A stretch of 44,427 nucleotides of DNA from Planctomycetota bacterium (GTDB lineage: Bacteria > Planctomycetota > UBA1135 > GCA-002686595), in the NCBI GenBank assembly GCA_016795205.1, contig JAEUHZ010000002.1:1-44427 (forward strand). Direction: 5' to 3'. A program made the translations under genes and the position numbers. This document shows, one piece after another, positions 9,926-18,711 of this stretch; within the stretch, counting starts at the first letter, position 1, and every line of letters begins with the position of its first letter. Under the pieces are notes generated by a model. It did no database searches. It was not told the DNA's origin and was given only the letters and a program-made list of their open reading frames with translations.

Positions 9926-12900
9926 TCAGGCCGGACCCTGGCGCGCGGAGCGCCGCGCGGCGAGCAGGGCCCCCAAGGCGACGAGCAGCGACCCCGCGCC
10001 GATCCACAGCCCGCGCACCAGCGTGTCCGGCAGGTACTCGAGCTCGACCTCCCAGGTCCCGGGCGGGATCTCGACCGCCTGGAAGGCGTAGTTCGCGCGC
10101 AGCACGGGTACCTCGCGGCCCGCGAGGCGCGCCTTCCAGCCCGGGTCGTAGGCCTTGGCGATCACGAGGTAGCCCGGCCGCTGTCGCGCCACGGAGAGCC
10201 GCGTGCGGATCGGCGTCTCCTCGAGCACCACCGGCGGGAGGTCGCCGCCCTCGGGCGCGCTGACCAGGATCAGGCCGACCGCGCGCTTGCCCTCCGGATC
10301 GGAGTCGGGGACCTCCTCGTACTGCGCCTTGTCCTCGGCCGGCACGCGCCGGATCTGGCTCCACTCGAAGCGGTTCGCGAGGAACGTCGCCTCGTCGTCG
10401 ATGTGCGCGATGCGCCGGCCGTCCTCGGACACGAGGTAGCACCAGTCGGAGCCTGCGAACTGCAGGATCGTGCGCCGGCGCGCCGCGGCCTGGGCCTCGA
10501 CGACGCTGTGGCGCGTCTGGGGGTCCTCCGCGTCGAGCACGACCAGCCTCCGCGGGTCGAACGTGGGGCTGCGCACCAGCGCGAAAGCCTGCTCGGGGCC
10601 ATCCGTGACGACCGAGCCCCGCGCCATGGCGTGCACGGGCACGGGGTCGCGCAGGCGCAGCAGGGTGTAGTCGCCGAGCTCGCGCACGTGCTCGAAGCGC
10701 AGCGAGTCACCGCACGACCAATCGAACAAGAGCTCGCCCGGGAGCCGGCGCTGGCCGTGGCGCGCGACCCCCAGGGCGTAGCCCAGGACCGGCATGCTCC
10801 AGGCCGTGATCGTGTCGCCCCCGCGCCCGTCCTCGCAGGAGAGCACGATGCGGAAGTCCCGATTCTGCGAGCCCTTGATGGGCGGGAAGCGGAACACCAC
10901 GGGCCGGCCCGGCGGATCGAGGCGCCAGTCGCCCGGGAACGCCACGTGCTTGCCGCTGTGGACCGTGGACTGCACCTCGGCGCTCGTCAGGCTGCGAGCG
11001 ACCAGCAGCTCGCCGGTCTCCGCGTCCTCGAGCCGGAACTCCAGGACGCAGTCGCGCACGCTGCGCGGCGTCGACAGCTGCACCATCACGACGTCGAGGT
11101 TGGGCTCGTAGCAGCGGAAGGTCTGCGTCGCGCTGCGCTGCGGGAGCAGCTCGACGCGCTGCGGCTCGCGCGTCACGTCCTTCTGGAAGTCGCGCAGGCC
11201 GCTGTCCAGGAAGTTCCAGTCCCACTTGGCCAGCACGTAGCGCGTGCCGAACAGCCGCAGCGAGCGGTGCGAGCCGCGCAGGATCGGGCGCCAGTTGTCG
11301 CTGTCCCCGAAGTGGTCGCGGTGCAGGTGGTCGAGCCGCCGCACCCACATGCCGTCGTAGCTCGCGAGCTGCGCGATCCCGTAGACCATGTTGCTGTCCG
11401 GCGGCAGGCCGTCGCGGCCCAGGATCGCCACGCGCTCGCCGTTCAGCTCGGCGGCCAGCGCCACGACGCGGTCCGTGCGCGGGAAGACGTAGGCGTCGGG
11501 GCTCGTCGGGTTGTAGTCCGCGAGCAGCCAGCCGGTCTGGGCGAAGGCTGCCACCGTGGCCAGCGCGGCCAGCGCGGCCCGCGCCAGGCGCCCGTGAAGG
11601 ACGAGGATCCCCGCGATCGCCACGACGCCCGCGATCGTCCACCAAGCCATGGCCGCGACGTGCGGCGGCACCGCCTGCAGGAACCAGCGGTGGAAAGGGC
11701 TCGGCAGGTGCTGGAAGGCATCGATGAGCCGCGTGGCGCCGATCAGGGCCGCCACCAGCCCGATGCCGGCTGCGACGCACCACCAGCCGGCCGCGAACCA
11801 GGCGCGCGGCCCCGCGCGTCGCAGCAGACCGTCGAGCGCCGCGGCGGCGGCCGCCGCCACGACGAAGTTCCACACGCCCTGGCTGCGGTTCATCGGCGCC
11901 AGGTCGAGCGTCGGCACCAGCGCGAACAGGTCGTAGGCGCCCCCGATGTCGTGCGCGTAGACGAACCAGACCAGCGCGAACACCGGGAAGAAGAACCGGC
12001 CGCGGATCCCGCGTGCCGCGAGCGGGCACAGCCCCGCGAGCAGCAGCACGAGCGCACCCGTGTAGCTCATGTTCACGAGCTCGTAGTTGGGCGGCGGGAT
12101 CGAGTCGCTGATGCGGTAGATGCTGGACGGGTTCCCGAGCGCGTCCGGGAACACCAGCAGGGGCCACCAGCGCGGATCGAGCGGCGTCTGGCGCAGGCTG
12201 CGCTCCTCCATGACGCGGCTCGACGCCAAGTACTCCAGGAAGGGCAGCACCTGGAAGGCCGACAGGCCCAGCGCCAGGAGGATCGCCAGCACGAGCTTGC
12301 CGCTGGCGCGCAGCAGCTCCTGGCGGGCGTCGGACGAGGCCCGGTGCTCGCGCCACAGCCCCGCGACGCGCGTCACGAGCCAAGCGCCGATGGCCCAGCA
12401 CGCGAAGTAGAACGGCTCGGGGTTGCCCGCCAGGAACCCCACGACGAGGCTCAGCGTGAGCCCCGCGAGCGGCGCAGCGAGCTGCGCCCGTCCTCCGCCC
12501 GCGAGCGCCAGGCCCGTCCGGCGCAGAGCGCGCTCGGCGCAGAACAGGCCCGCCGGCAGCGCGCACAGCGCCCCCACGTGGGGGAAGTAGAGCAAGAGCA
12601 CGTTGTGCCCCGCGAACTGGAACGCGACTGCGCCGAACGTGGCCGCCAGCCAGCCCAGGCCGATCTCGCGCAGGAACAGGTAGGTGAAGAGCCCCAGCAC
12701 GAGCAGCTTCAGCGCCGCGCTGACGAGCAGGGCCGCCTTGAAGTCGAGCACGTAGAACGGGACGTTGAACGGTGACAGGACCGCCGACTGGTAATTGGCG
12801 AAGTGCGGCGTGCCCGTCCCGTTCAGCGGGTTCCACAGGGGGAAACGGCCCTCCGAGAGCTCGGCGCGGTTGAAGAGCGCCCAGGGCTGCATCTGCGTGA

Positions 12901-13111
12901 CCGCGTCGGACTGGAGCTGATTGCCGGGCCGATGTCCGGGCTCGATGCGCGTCAGGCTCATGGCCTGCGTCAGGTCCGCCGACGAGTAGTGCACCTCGCC
13001 GTAGCGCGAGAGCGGCGTCCACAGGAAGGCCGCCAGCAGCACGAGCTGCACCAGGATCGAGGCCGATCCCTCGCGCACTCCGCGCCAGCGCCCGCCGTCC
13101 GACGTGCTCAT
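9926..13111 (-). CDS. YfhO-family large multi-pass membrane protein (GT-C-like)
   Basis: A 1061-residue membrane protein of the YfhO family, which has the GT-C glycosyltransferase-like fold and in Firmicutes is linked to lipoteichoic acid glycosylation. The N-terminal half has many hydrophobic helices, for example SILVQLVLLAAFLWTPL and LKLLVLGLFTYLFLREIGLG. Between the first helices is the typical luminal loop DAVTQMQPWALFNRAELSEGRFPLWNP, with an acidic residue near the expected active site. The C-terminal half is a long extracytoplasmic region (LYRDHFGDSDNW-like and YDPGWKARLAGREVPVLRANYAFQ, the latter very typical of YfhO), closed by a last helix and an Arg-rich tail. The ATG at 13109-13111 overlaps the stop of the SGNH-like gene (ATGA), so the two are coupled. 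The frame upstream to 13555 is a shadow. The sugar donor and acceptor are unknown. Confidence 0.85.
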   Translation of the reverse strand: MSTSDGGRWRGVREGSASILVQLVLLAAFLWTPLSRYGEVHYSSADLTQAMSLTRIEPGHRPGNQLQSDAVTQMQPWALFNRAELSEGRFPLWNPLNGTGTPHFANYQSAVLSPFNVPFYVLDFKAALLVSAALKLLVLGLFTYLFLREIGLGWLAATFGAVAFQFAGHNVLLLYFPHVGALCALPAGLFCAERALRRTGLALAGGGRAQLAAPLAGLTLSLVVGFLAGNPEPFYFACWAIGAWLVTRVAGLWREHRASSDARQELLRASGKLVLAILLALGLSAFQVLPFLEYLASSRVMEERSLRQTPLDPRWWPLLVFPDALGNPSSIYRISDSIPPPNYELVNMSYTGALVLLLAGLCPLAARGIRGRFFFPVFALVWFVYAHDIGGAYDLFALVPTLDLAPMNRSQGVWNFVVAAAAAAALDGLLRRAGPRAWFAAGWWCVAAGIGLVAALIGATRLIDAFQHLPSPFHRWFLQAVPPHVAAMAWWTIAGVVAIAGILVLHGRLARAALAALATVAAFAQTGWLLADYNPTSPDAYVFPRTDRVVALAAELNGERVAILGRDGLPPDSNMVYGIAQLASYDGMWVRRLDHLHRDHFGDSDNWRPILRGSHRSLRLFGTRYVLAKWDWNFLDSGLRDFQKDVTREPQRVELLPQRSATQTFRCYEPNLDVVMVQLSTPRSVRDCVLEFRLEDAETGELLVARSLTSAEVQSTVHSGKHVAFPGDWRLDPPGRPVVFRFPPIKGSQNRDFRIVLSCEDGRGGDTITAWSMPVLGYALGVARHGQRRLPGELLFDWSCGDSLRFEHVRELGDYTLLRLRDPVPVHAMARGSVVTDGPEQAFALVRSPTFDPRRLVVLDAEDPQTRHSVVEAQAAARRRTILQFAGSDWCYLVSEDGRRIAHIDDEATFLANRFEWSQIRRVPAEDKAQYEEVPDSDPEGKRAVGLILVSAPEGGDLPPVVLEETPIRTRLSVARQRPGYLVIAKAYDPGWKARLAGREVPVLRANYAFQAVEIPPGTWEVELEYLPDTLVRGLWIGAGSLLVALGALLAARRSARQGPA

Positions 13112-14223
13112 CGCCGCGAGCCCAGCCGTGCCAGGATCTCCTCCACGAGCCCGGCCGCCAGCGCGGCGTGCCCGCAATCGGATGGCGTCGTCTCGCCCAG
13201 GAACAGGTCGGTCGCCGGGATGTCCTCTTCCGCCACCGAGCGCACGAAGGCGTTGCGCCCGTCGAGGACCAGCGCCCCGGCGCGCTCCGCGACCTCGATC
13301 GCACCGCGCTGGTAGACCTCGGCCACGGGGTTCCCGGGCGCGTAGGGCGCGCGCGGCACGGTGAGCAAGAGCGAGACGCAGCCGTCGGCGCGGATCTCCT
13401 CGAACAGCTCGCCCAGGGCCGCGACGAAGTCGTCGTAGTGCACGCGCCGCTCGCCCGGCCAGTCCAGAGCGCGCACGCCGGGCGCGAGGCGCCGCTCGAC
13501 GAAGGCCAGGTCGCGCTCCTGCCAGTAGACGCCCGACGCGACGTCGCGCAGCCAAGAAGCGACGTGCAGCAGGCGCAGGCTGTCACGCAGTCCGTGAGCG
13601 CCCGTTTGGCGTGGGATGCCGCGCAGCTCGGCGATCCGCCGCTGGTCGCTGCGACCTTGGGGCGCCTGCGTCAGGTCGCGGGACCCGCTGTACGTGCAGA
13701 TCACGAGGTGCGGGCGCCAGTGGCGCACGGAGTGGCGCCAACGCTCGAGGCCCTGGACCACGCTGTGATCCTCGGCGCCGGCGCACAGCACCTCGGCCGG
13801 GACGCCGCGCTCCGCGAGCTGCAGCGCGAGCCGGGCGCTGAAGGTGTCCTCCCAGCGCACGCCCACGCCCAGCACGGCCGCGCCGCCCATCGTCGCGATG
13901 CGCAGCACGCCAGGTCGTCGGTTCAGCTCGAGCTGCGGGCCCCGGAAGCCGTCGGGGTTGACGCGCGCGCCGTCCGTCCAGGGGATCTCCGCGCCCGGGC
14001 GCGGGCTCCACAGGCACACGGGATCGAAGCGATAGAGGCCATCCCCAGCACGCAGCGCCACGTCGCGCTCCTCGCTCCAGACGATGCGTCGATCGACGCC
14101 GCGTGGGTGCTCGAAGCGCGCCGCGCGCAAGGCCAGCTCGCACGAGGCGAGCACGCCGGCGAACAGCGCGGCGGACAGCGCGAGCTTGCGCGCGGGACCC
14201 CAGGGGGCGGAGGTCAGGGGCAT
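13108..14223 (-). CDS. SGNH-hydrolase-fold membrane-anchored protein lacking the catalytic Ser
   Basis: A 371-residue protein with an N-terminal signal anchor (KLALSAALFAGVLASCELALR). It then shows the usual approach to an SGNH domain: NPDGFRGPQLELNRRPGVLRI, a glycine-rich block I, and WEDTFSARLALQL. In ordinary members block I reads G-D-S-x-T-x-G-x-G-V; here it is GGAAVLGVGV, so the Asp and the nucleophilic Ser are replaced by Gly and Ala. The block III Asn motif is also altered (SGSRDLT). A possible block V D/H remains in PSDCGHAALAAGL. It is therefore probably non-catalytic or uses different chemistry. The ATG at 14221-14223 was chosen because the signal anchor follows; the longer frame to 14523 is Arg-rich shadow. 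The stop overlaps the YfhO-like start, suggesting a shared envelope or glycan role. Confidence 0.75.
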   Translation of the reverse strand: MPLTSAPWGPARKLALSAALFAGVLASCELALRAARFEHPRGVDRRIVWSEERDVALRAGDGLYRFDPVCLWSPRPGAEIPWTDGARVNPDGFRGPQLELNRRPGVLRIATMGGAAVLGVGVRWEDTFSARLALQLAERGVPAEVLCAGAEDHSVVQGLERWRHSVRHWRPHLVICTYSGSRDLTQAPQGRSDQRRIAELRGIPRQTGAHGLRDSLRLLHVASWLRDVASGVYWQERDLAFVERRLAPGVRALDWPGERRVHYDDFVAALGELFEEIRADGCVSLLLTVPRAPYAPGNPVAEVYQRGAIEVAERAGALVLDGRNAFVRSVAEEDIPATDLFLGETTPSDCGHAALAAGLVEEILARLGSRR

Positions 14224-14366
14224 GGGGACGGGAGCCCGGACATGGAAGGAAAGATCGGAGCCGGAATCGAGGGGGCCGTCGGTGGCCCATGCCGGGCGGA
14301 AAGAACTTCCGAATCGAAGGTCACGCCTTGCGACGGGGGAGGGCCGCGGGGAGTCTCTGCGGTCCC

Positions 14367-16196
14367 ATGACGCGAGCCGCGCTCTCCGCCTTCCTGCTCC
14401 TCGCCGCCTGCTCCGCGACCGGTACGAGCCCTGATTCCACGATGGACCCGCACAGCCACGCCGAGCCGCACCGGGTGCGGGTCGAGCACGTCGAACTGGA
14501 CCTGGTCCTCGACTTCGCGGCACGCGCGGTGCGCGGCGCAGTGCGGCTCGACCTCGTGCGCCATGACCCGGGCGCGCCCTTGGTCCTCGACGCGCAGGGC
14601 CTCGCCATCGAGCGCGTGACCGGCGCTGACGGGACGGAGCGCGCGTTCCGGCTGGGCGCCGAGGCGCGCGGGCTGGGCGGCCCGCTCACGATCGACCTCG
14701 CGTCGGGCGAGCGCTCCGTCCGCATCGCGTACCACACCACGGAGCACGCCGACGCCTTGCAGTGGCTCGAGCCCGCGCAGACCGCCGGCGGCCGCCAGCC
14801 CTTCCTGTTCACGCAGGGGCAGGCGGTGCTGACGCGCACCTGGATCCCGCTGCAGGACTCGCCGGGCGTGCGCGTGACCTACGCCGGCCGCGTGCGGGCG
14901 CCGGAGGGGCTGACCGTGCTGATGAGCGCCGAGCAGCTCGGCGTCGACACGGAGGGCGCGTTCGCCTTCCGGATGCGCCGTCCGATTCCGCCGTACCTGA
15001 TCGCGCTGGCGTGCGGCGAGCTGTCGTTCCTGCCGATCTCGGAGCGCTCCGGCGTGTGGGCCGAGCCCTCCATCGTCGAGCGGGCGCGGGCCGAGTTCGA
15101 GGACACGGAGTCCATGCTGCGCGCGGCCGAAGCGCTCTTCGGGCCCTACCGCTGGGGTCGCTACGACCTGCTCGTGCTGCCGCCGTCGTTCCCGTTCGGC
15201 GGGATGGAAAACCCCGTCCTGACCTTCGCGACCCCGACGATCCTGGCCGGCGACAAGTCGCTCGTGTCGCTCGTCGCGCACGAGCTGGCCCACTCCTGGT
15301 CGGGAAACCTCGTCACGAACGCGACCTGGCGCGACTTCTGGCTCAACGAGGGCTTCACGGTCTACTTCGAGAACCGGATCATGGAGCGCGTCTTCGGGGC
15401 CGAGCGCGCGCTCATGGAGATGCAGCTCGAACGGGCCGAGCTGTTGCGCACGCTGGAGCGACGCGAGCCGTGGCAGCACGTCCTGCACATCGACCTGGAC
15501 GACCGCCACCCCGACGAGGGCTTCTCGTCGATTCCCTACACGAAGGGCGCCCTGTTCCTGCAGGCCCTCGAGCACGCCGTCGGCCGCGAGCGCTTCGACC
15601 CCTTCCTGCGCCGCTGGTTCGACGAGCACGCCTTCCAGAGCGTGACGTCCGCGGACTTCCGCCGCTTCCTGGAGATCGAGCTGCTCGCTGGCGGAGGCCT
15701 CGAAGTGGACGTCGAGGAGTGGCTCACCGGCGAGGGCTTGCCGGCCGATGCGCCGGACCCGCGCTCGCGGCTGCTCACGGCCGTCGACGAGGCCGCCGCG
15801 CGCTGGCGTCAGGAGCGCTCGACGGGGAGCCTGCGGACGGAGGCCTGGAGCACCCAGGAATGGCTGCACTTCCTGGAGGCGATCGCCGACTCGGCCGACG
15901 CGGCCTCGATGGCCGACCTCGATCGTCGGTTCCGGCTGACCTCCAGTGGGAACGCGGAGATCCTGTGCGTCTGGCTGCGGATGTCGATCCAGCACGGGTA
16001 CGCGGCGGCGGATGCGGCGGTCGAGCGCTTTCTGACGGACGTCGGGCGCCGGAAGTTCCTCGAACCGCTCTATCGGGAGCTGGCCAAGACCGAAGCGGGC
16101 TTGGCACGGGCCCGTCAGATCTACGCGCGGGTGCGCGGCCGCTACCACGCGGTGTCGCGCGGGACGATCGACGAGGTCGTGGGCTGGCAGGGCTGA
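14367..16196 (+). CDS. M1 family metallo-aminopeptidase, predicted lipoprotein
   Basis: Zinc aminopeptidase of the gluzincin M1 family (leukotriene A4 hydrolase/aminopeptidase N type); 609 residues. The start at 14367 gives a lipoprotein signal with a lipobox (AFLLLAAC), so it is probably membrane-anchored outside the cytoplasm. The N-terminal beta-domain begins around HRVRVEHVELDLVLDFAARAVRG. The exopeptidase substrate-binding motif is FGGMENP near residue 277. The zinc site is HELAHSWSG (H305, E306, H309) with E328 in FWLNEGFTVYFE, the expected spacing. A helical C-terminal domain follows, containing WLTGEGLP and ending in the region typical of LTA4H-like members. It is divergent from the SGNH/YfhO pair and converges on the CAP-like gene. 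Identification is secure; the physiological substrate is unknown. Confidence 0.94.
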   Translation: MTRAALSAFLLLAACSATGTSPDSTMDPHSHAEPHRVRVEHVELDLVLDFAARAVRGAVRLDLVRHDPGAPLVLDAQGLAIERVTGADGTERAFRLGAEARGLGGPLTIDLASGERSVRIAYHTTEHADALQWLEPAQTAGGRQPFLFTQGQAVLTRTWIPLQDSPGVRVTYAGRVRAPEGLTVLMSAEQLGVDTEGAFAFRMRRPIPPYLIALACGELSFLPISERSGVWAEPSIVERARAEFEDTESMLRAAEALFGPYRWGRYDLLVLPPSFPFGGMENPVLTFATPTILAGDKSLVSLVAHELAHSWSGNLVTNATWRDFWLNEGFTVYFENRIMERVFGAERALMEMQLERAELLRTLERREPWQHVLHIDLDDRHPDEGFSSIPYTKGALFLQALEHAVGRERFDPFLRRWFDEHAFQSVTSADFRRFLEIELLAGGGLEVDVEEWLTGEGLPADAPDPRSRLLTAVDEAAARWRQERSTGSLRTEAWSTQEWLHFLEAIADSADAASMADLDRRFRLTSSGNAEILCVWLRMSIQHGYAAADAAVERFLTDVGRRKFLEPLYRELAKTEAGLARARQIYARVRGRYHAVSRGTIDEVVGWQG

Positions 16197-16270
16197 GAGC
16201 CGAGGACGAGCTGCGCGCTCTGCGGACCCTGATCGCCCCGGCTCCGGCCCGCCGGCCGGCTCAGCTTGGA

Positions 16271-16302
16271 CCCCGTCAGACGGGGGACTGTGGGCCCCTG
16301 AC
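16271..16302. terminator. Weak hairpin cluster between convergent genes
   Basis: In the 108-base gap between the M1 peptidase and the CAP-like gene, CCCCG (16271-16275) can pair with CGGGG (16281-16285) around a 5-base loop. An overlapping alternative pairs GTCA (16275-16278) with TGAC (16299-16302) around a GGGG/CCCC core. There is no T-tract on either strand. It could act as a bidirectional terminator, but evidence is weak in such GC-rich DNA. Confidence 0.25.
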
Positions 16303-16304
16303 GC

Positions 16305-18590
16305 TCACTTGGTCCGGAACGTCCACTCCATGCGCTTCTGGACGCCGGTCTTGGTCTGGAGCGAACCCTTCTTCCACTCGGCCGTGACGCGGTACTCCGT
16401 GTTCGGCTTGAGGTGCCCCTTCGGCATCAGGCACCAAGCGCCGGGCGGAGCCAGCTCGGGATTCGTGGGCTCCGACGGCGTGGAGAAGTGGCAGTCGACC
16501 TTGGTCTTCGTCTTGGCCTCGAAGAGCTCCAGCACCACGTCGACCACGCCGTTCTCGTCGAACGGGTTGGTCTGCAGCGTGACCGGGTAGCCCAGGATGT
16601 TCTGCTCGATGACCGATCCGGGCGTGTCGCCCGGGATCGGGTCGGGGTGCTCGTCGCCGAAGAAGTGCACGGGCACGTCCTTCTGCCCGTCGTAGGGCCA
16701 CACGACGACGAAGGGCTTGTCGTACGGCGCCGCGAGCGAGCCCGTGTCCATGACCACGAACTCGCCCTCCCAGCCCCAGCCGATGCGCAAGAGCCCCGGG
16801 TCGACCAGCGGGAGCCGGTGGTAGAACGTGCCCATCCAGCCGTCGATCGCGTCGATGTAGTCGCGCACGTTGCCCCACACGATCACGGAGTGCAGGCCGG
16901 CCCAGGCGCCCTCGACCGTGTAGGCCTCCTTGTCGGCGTACTCCTCGTGTGCGTCGGGCCACTTCTTCTGCTCGGGGTGCAGCGTCAGGTAGTGGGCGTG
17001 CAGCGCGCAGCTCTCCGACAGTTCCGGGTCGAACTTGAGCTTCCACAGGCCCTCCACGCGGCCCTTGAAGGCGTTCTCCCGGATCTCGTTCATGTACTCC
17101 AAGACGGCCAGCGCCTCCTTGGGCCAGGCGTTCAGGTTCTCCTTGTCGATGCGCTCCGCGACGCCCGGGCGCACGCCCAGGATCCAACGGCGCCAGCGGG
17201 CCTCGAGCTCGCCGACGCCGAAGCCCAGCGCGTCCGCGTAACGCTGGTAGACGTGGGCGTCCTTCGAGCGGCGCAGGGTCTTGAAGGCCGGGGAGAGCAG
17301 GTCGGCCTCCTGCAGGTAATCGACGATCGACGTCCACTTGTGGAGGTCGTCGCCGGTCAACATGCCGAGCTGGTCGACGAACGAGTTCGCGATCGGCGGA
17401 TCCTGGCCGCGCTCGGCGAGGAACGCCATCCAAGAGCGTGAGCCCGCGATGCCGGCCTTCGCCAGGCGCAGGCGCTCCTCGCGCTCGCGCTTCTCGTCCT
17501 CGGACTCCTCGACCTTGGTCGTGCCCTGCAGCGCCGTCTTCGACTCGCCGACCGTGTGCCCGGGGAGCAGCGTGCCGAAGCAGGTCAAGGACAGCCAGTT
17601 CAAGTGCCCCGCTGCCAGCGGCGCCATGACGCCGTCCCGCGGCCAAGGCCAGGTCTGCACCAGGATCGCCGCCTGGCACTCGGCTTCCCACTGACCCAGC
17701 ATGACGTACGTGCCGCTCTTGTGGTCGAAGCCGTTCAGGTTGTCGATCATCGCCGCGACCTGCTCGCGGACCTCGCCGTTCTTGGCGCACTCGGCTGCGA
17801 AGGCCTTGTACTGCTCGCGCGAGTCGATCAGCGCCCACAGGCCGGTGATCGGCTGACCTTCGCGCGCGCTCGGCAGCTTGAGCGTCCCCGACATGAGGTA
17901 GTTGCTCAGCGCCCAGGCGCGCATCGTCTCGCGCAGGATCCGCGCGGTCTTCTCCTGGCTGAAGTTCGTGCGCACCTCGAACGGCCCATAGCGCGCGAAG
18001 GTGGCCTTCGTCTTGCACGCGGCCTGGATCACCGGGTCGTCGACCTGGCCCATGACGAGCGGCACCTCCAGCTTCTTGGAGGCCTGGATCTGCTCCAGGA
18101 TCTTGCCGCGCCGCTCGCGCAGCTCCTTCTGCTCCGCCGGCACCCAGTTGCGGCCGACCTTCTCGTGCCCGAGCACCTTGTGCGCGGCCTCCGCCTCGCC
18201 GTCGAGTCGCAGGATGTTGCGCGCCAGCTCGGCCTGCGCGTCGCCCTCCAGCTTGCCCATGACCGCGGCGAGCTGCTTGGAGGTCGTGCGCAGTTGCTTG
18301 GCACCGGCCGGCAGCGAGTCGATGACCGACTTGGCCTTGCCCAGGTCGTCCTTGCAGGCCTTGGCGAGCTTGTCGAGGTTCGCCTGCGGGAAGCCCAGCT
18401 TCTCGAGCGCCGTGAGCAGGTCGTTGGCCTCGACCTCGCGGCCACCCTTGGCCAACTGGCGCGCCACCTGCTCGATCGGCGCCAGCATCTGCGGCGTCAC
18501 GGGGCTCGCCGGTTGCGCGCCCGGCTTCTGGGGCGCGGCGAGCGGGAACAGGGTCAGGGGAACGGCCAGGGCGGCGAGGAGGAGACGCAT
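16305..18590 (-). CDS. Secreted protein with CAP/SCP-like domain
   Basis: A 761-residue exported protein starting with a signal peptide (MRLLLAALAVPLTLFPLAAP). Residues about 30-180 are helical, charged and probably coiled (LEKLGFPQANLDKLAKACKDD, EQKELRERRGKILEQIQASK). Residues about 195-490 form a globular region with YGPFEVRTNFSQEKTARIL and WALIDSREQYKAFAAECAKNG, reminiscent of planctomycete secreted DUF1570-like proteins, but I am not sure. Residues about 490-610 resemble a CAP (SCP/PR-1) domain: LEYMNEIRENAFKG, then LSESCALHAHYLTLHP, DKEAYTVEGAWAGLHSVI and IDGWMGTFYHRLPLVDP, with candidate cavity His and Glu residues. A C-terminal beta-domain follows (about 640-761, NPFDENGVVDVVLELFEAKT, EWKKGSLQTKTGV). 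The function is unknown; cell-surface or matrix binding is inferred only from the CAP-like part. Confidence 0.7.
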   Translation of the reverse strand: MRLLLAALAVPLTLFPLAAPQKPGAQPASPVTPQMLAPIEQVARQLAKGGREVEANDLLTALEKLGFPQANLDKLAKACKDDLGKAKSVIDSLPAGAKQLRTTSKQLAAVMGKLEGDAQAELARNILRLDGEAEAAHKVLGHEKVGRNWVPAEQKELRERRGKILEQIQASKKLEVPLVMGQVDDPVIQAACKTKATFARYGPFEVRTNFSQEKTARILRETMRAWALSNYLMSGTLKLPSAREGQPITGLWALIDSREQYKAFAAECAKNGEVREQVAAMIDNLNGFDHKSGTYVMLGQWEAECQAAILVQTWPWPRDGVMAPLAAGHLNWLSLTCFGTLLPGHTVGESKTALQGTTKVEESEDEKREREERLRLAKAGIAGSRSWMAFLAERGQDPPIANSFVDQLGMLTGDDLHKWTSIVDYLQEADLLSPAFKTLRRSKDAHVYQRYADALGFGVGELEARWRRWILGVRPGVAERIDKENLNAWPKEALAVLEYMNEIRENAFKGRVEGLWKLKFDPELSESCALHAHYLTLHPEQKKWPDAHEEYADKEAYTVEGAWAGLHSVIVWGNVRDYIDAIDGWMGTFYHRLPLVDPGLLRIGWGWEGEFVVMDTGSLAAPYDKPFVVVWPYDGQKDVPVHFFGDEHPDPIPGDTPGSVIEQNILGYPVTLQTNPFDENGVVDVVLELFEAKTKTKVDCHFSTPSEPTNPELAPPGAWCLMPKGHLKPNTEYRVTAEWKKGSLQTKTGVQKRMEWTFRTK

Positions 18591-18711
18591 GCGAGAGAGA
18601 GTACGGCGCGCCGCCGATTTCGCACGCGGGCTCCGCCCGATCCCGTCGCGGAGCAGCCAGCGCGCAGCGTCCAGCGGGCGCCGGCCGCGTCGCTGGCGGT
18701 CCGCCCGCGCC

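Noticed and set aside
10403..12775. 790-codon plus-strand open frame
   Set aside because: Antisense to the YfhO-like gene; composition is unlike a protein and there are no motifs.
10707..13586. 959-codon minus-strand frame overlapping the YfhO-like gene
   Set aside because: Same strand but shifted frame; only the 9926-13111 frame gives hydrophobic helices and YfhO motifs.
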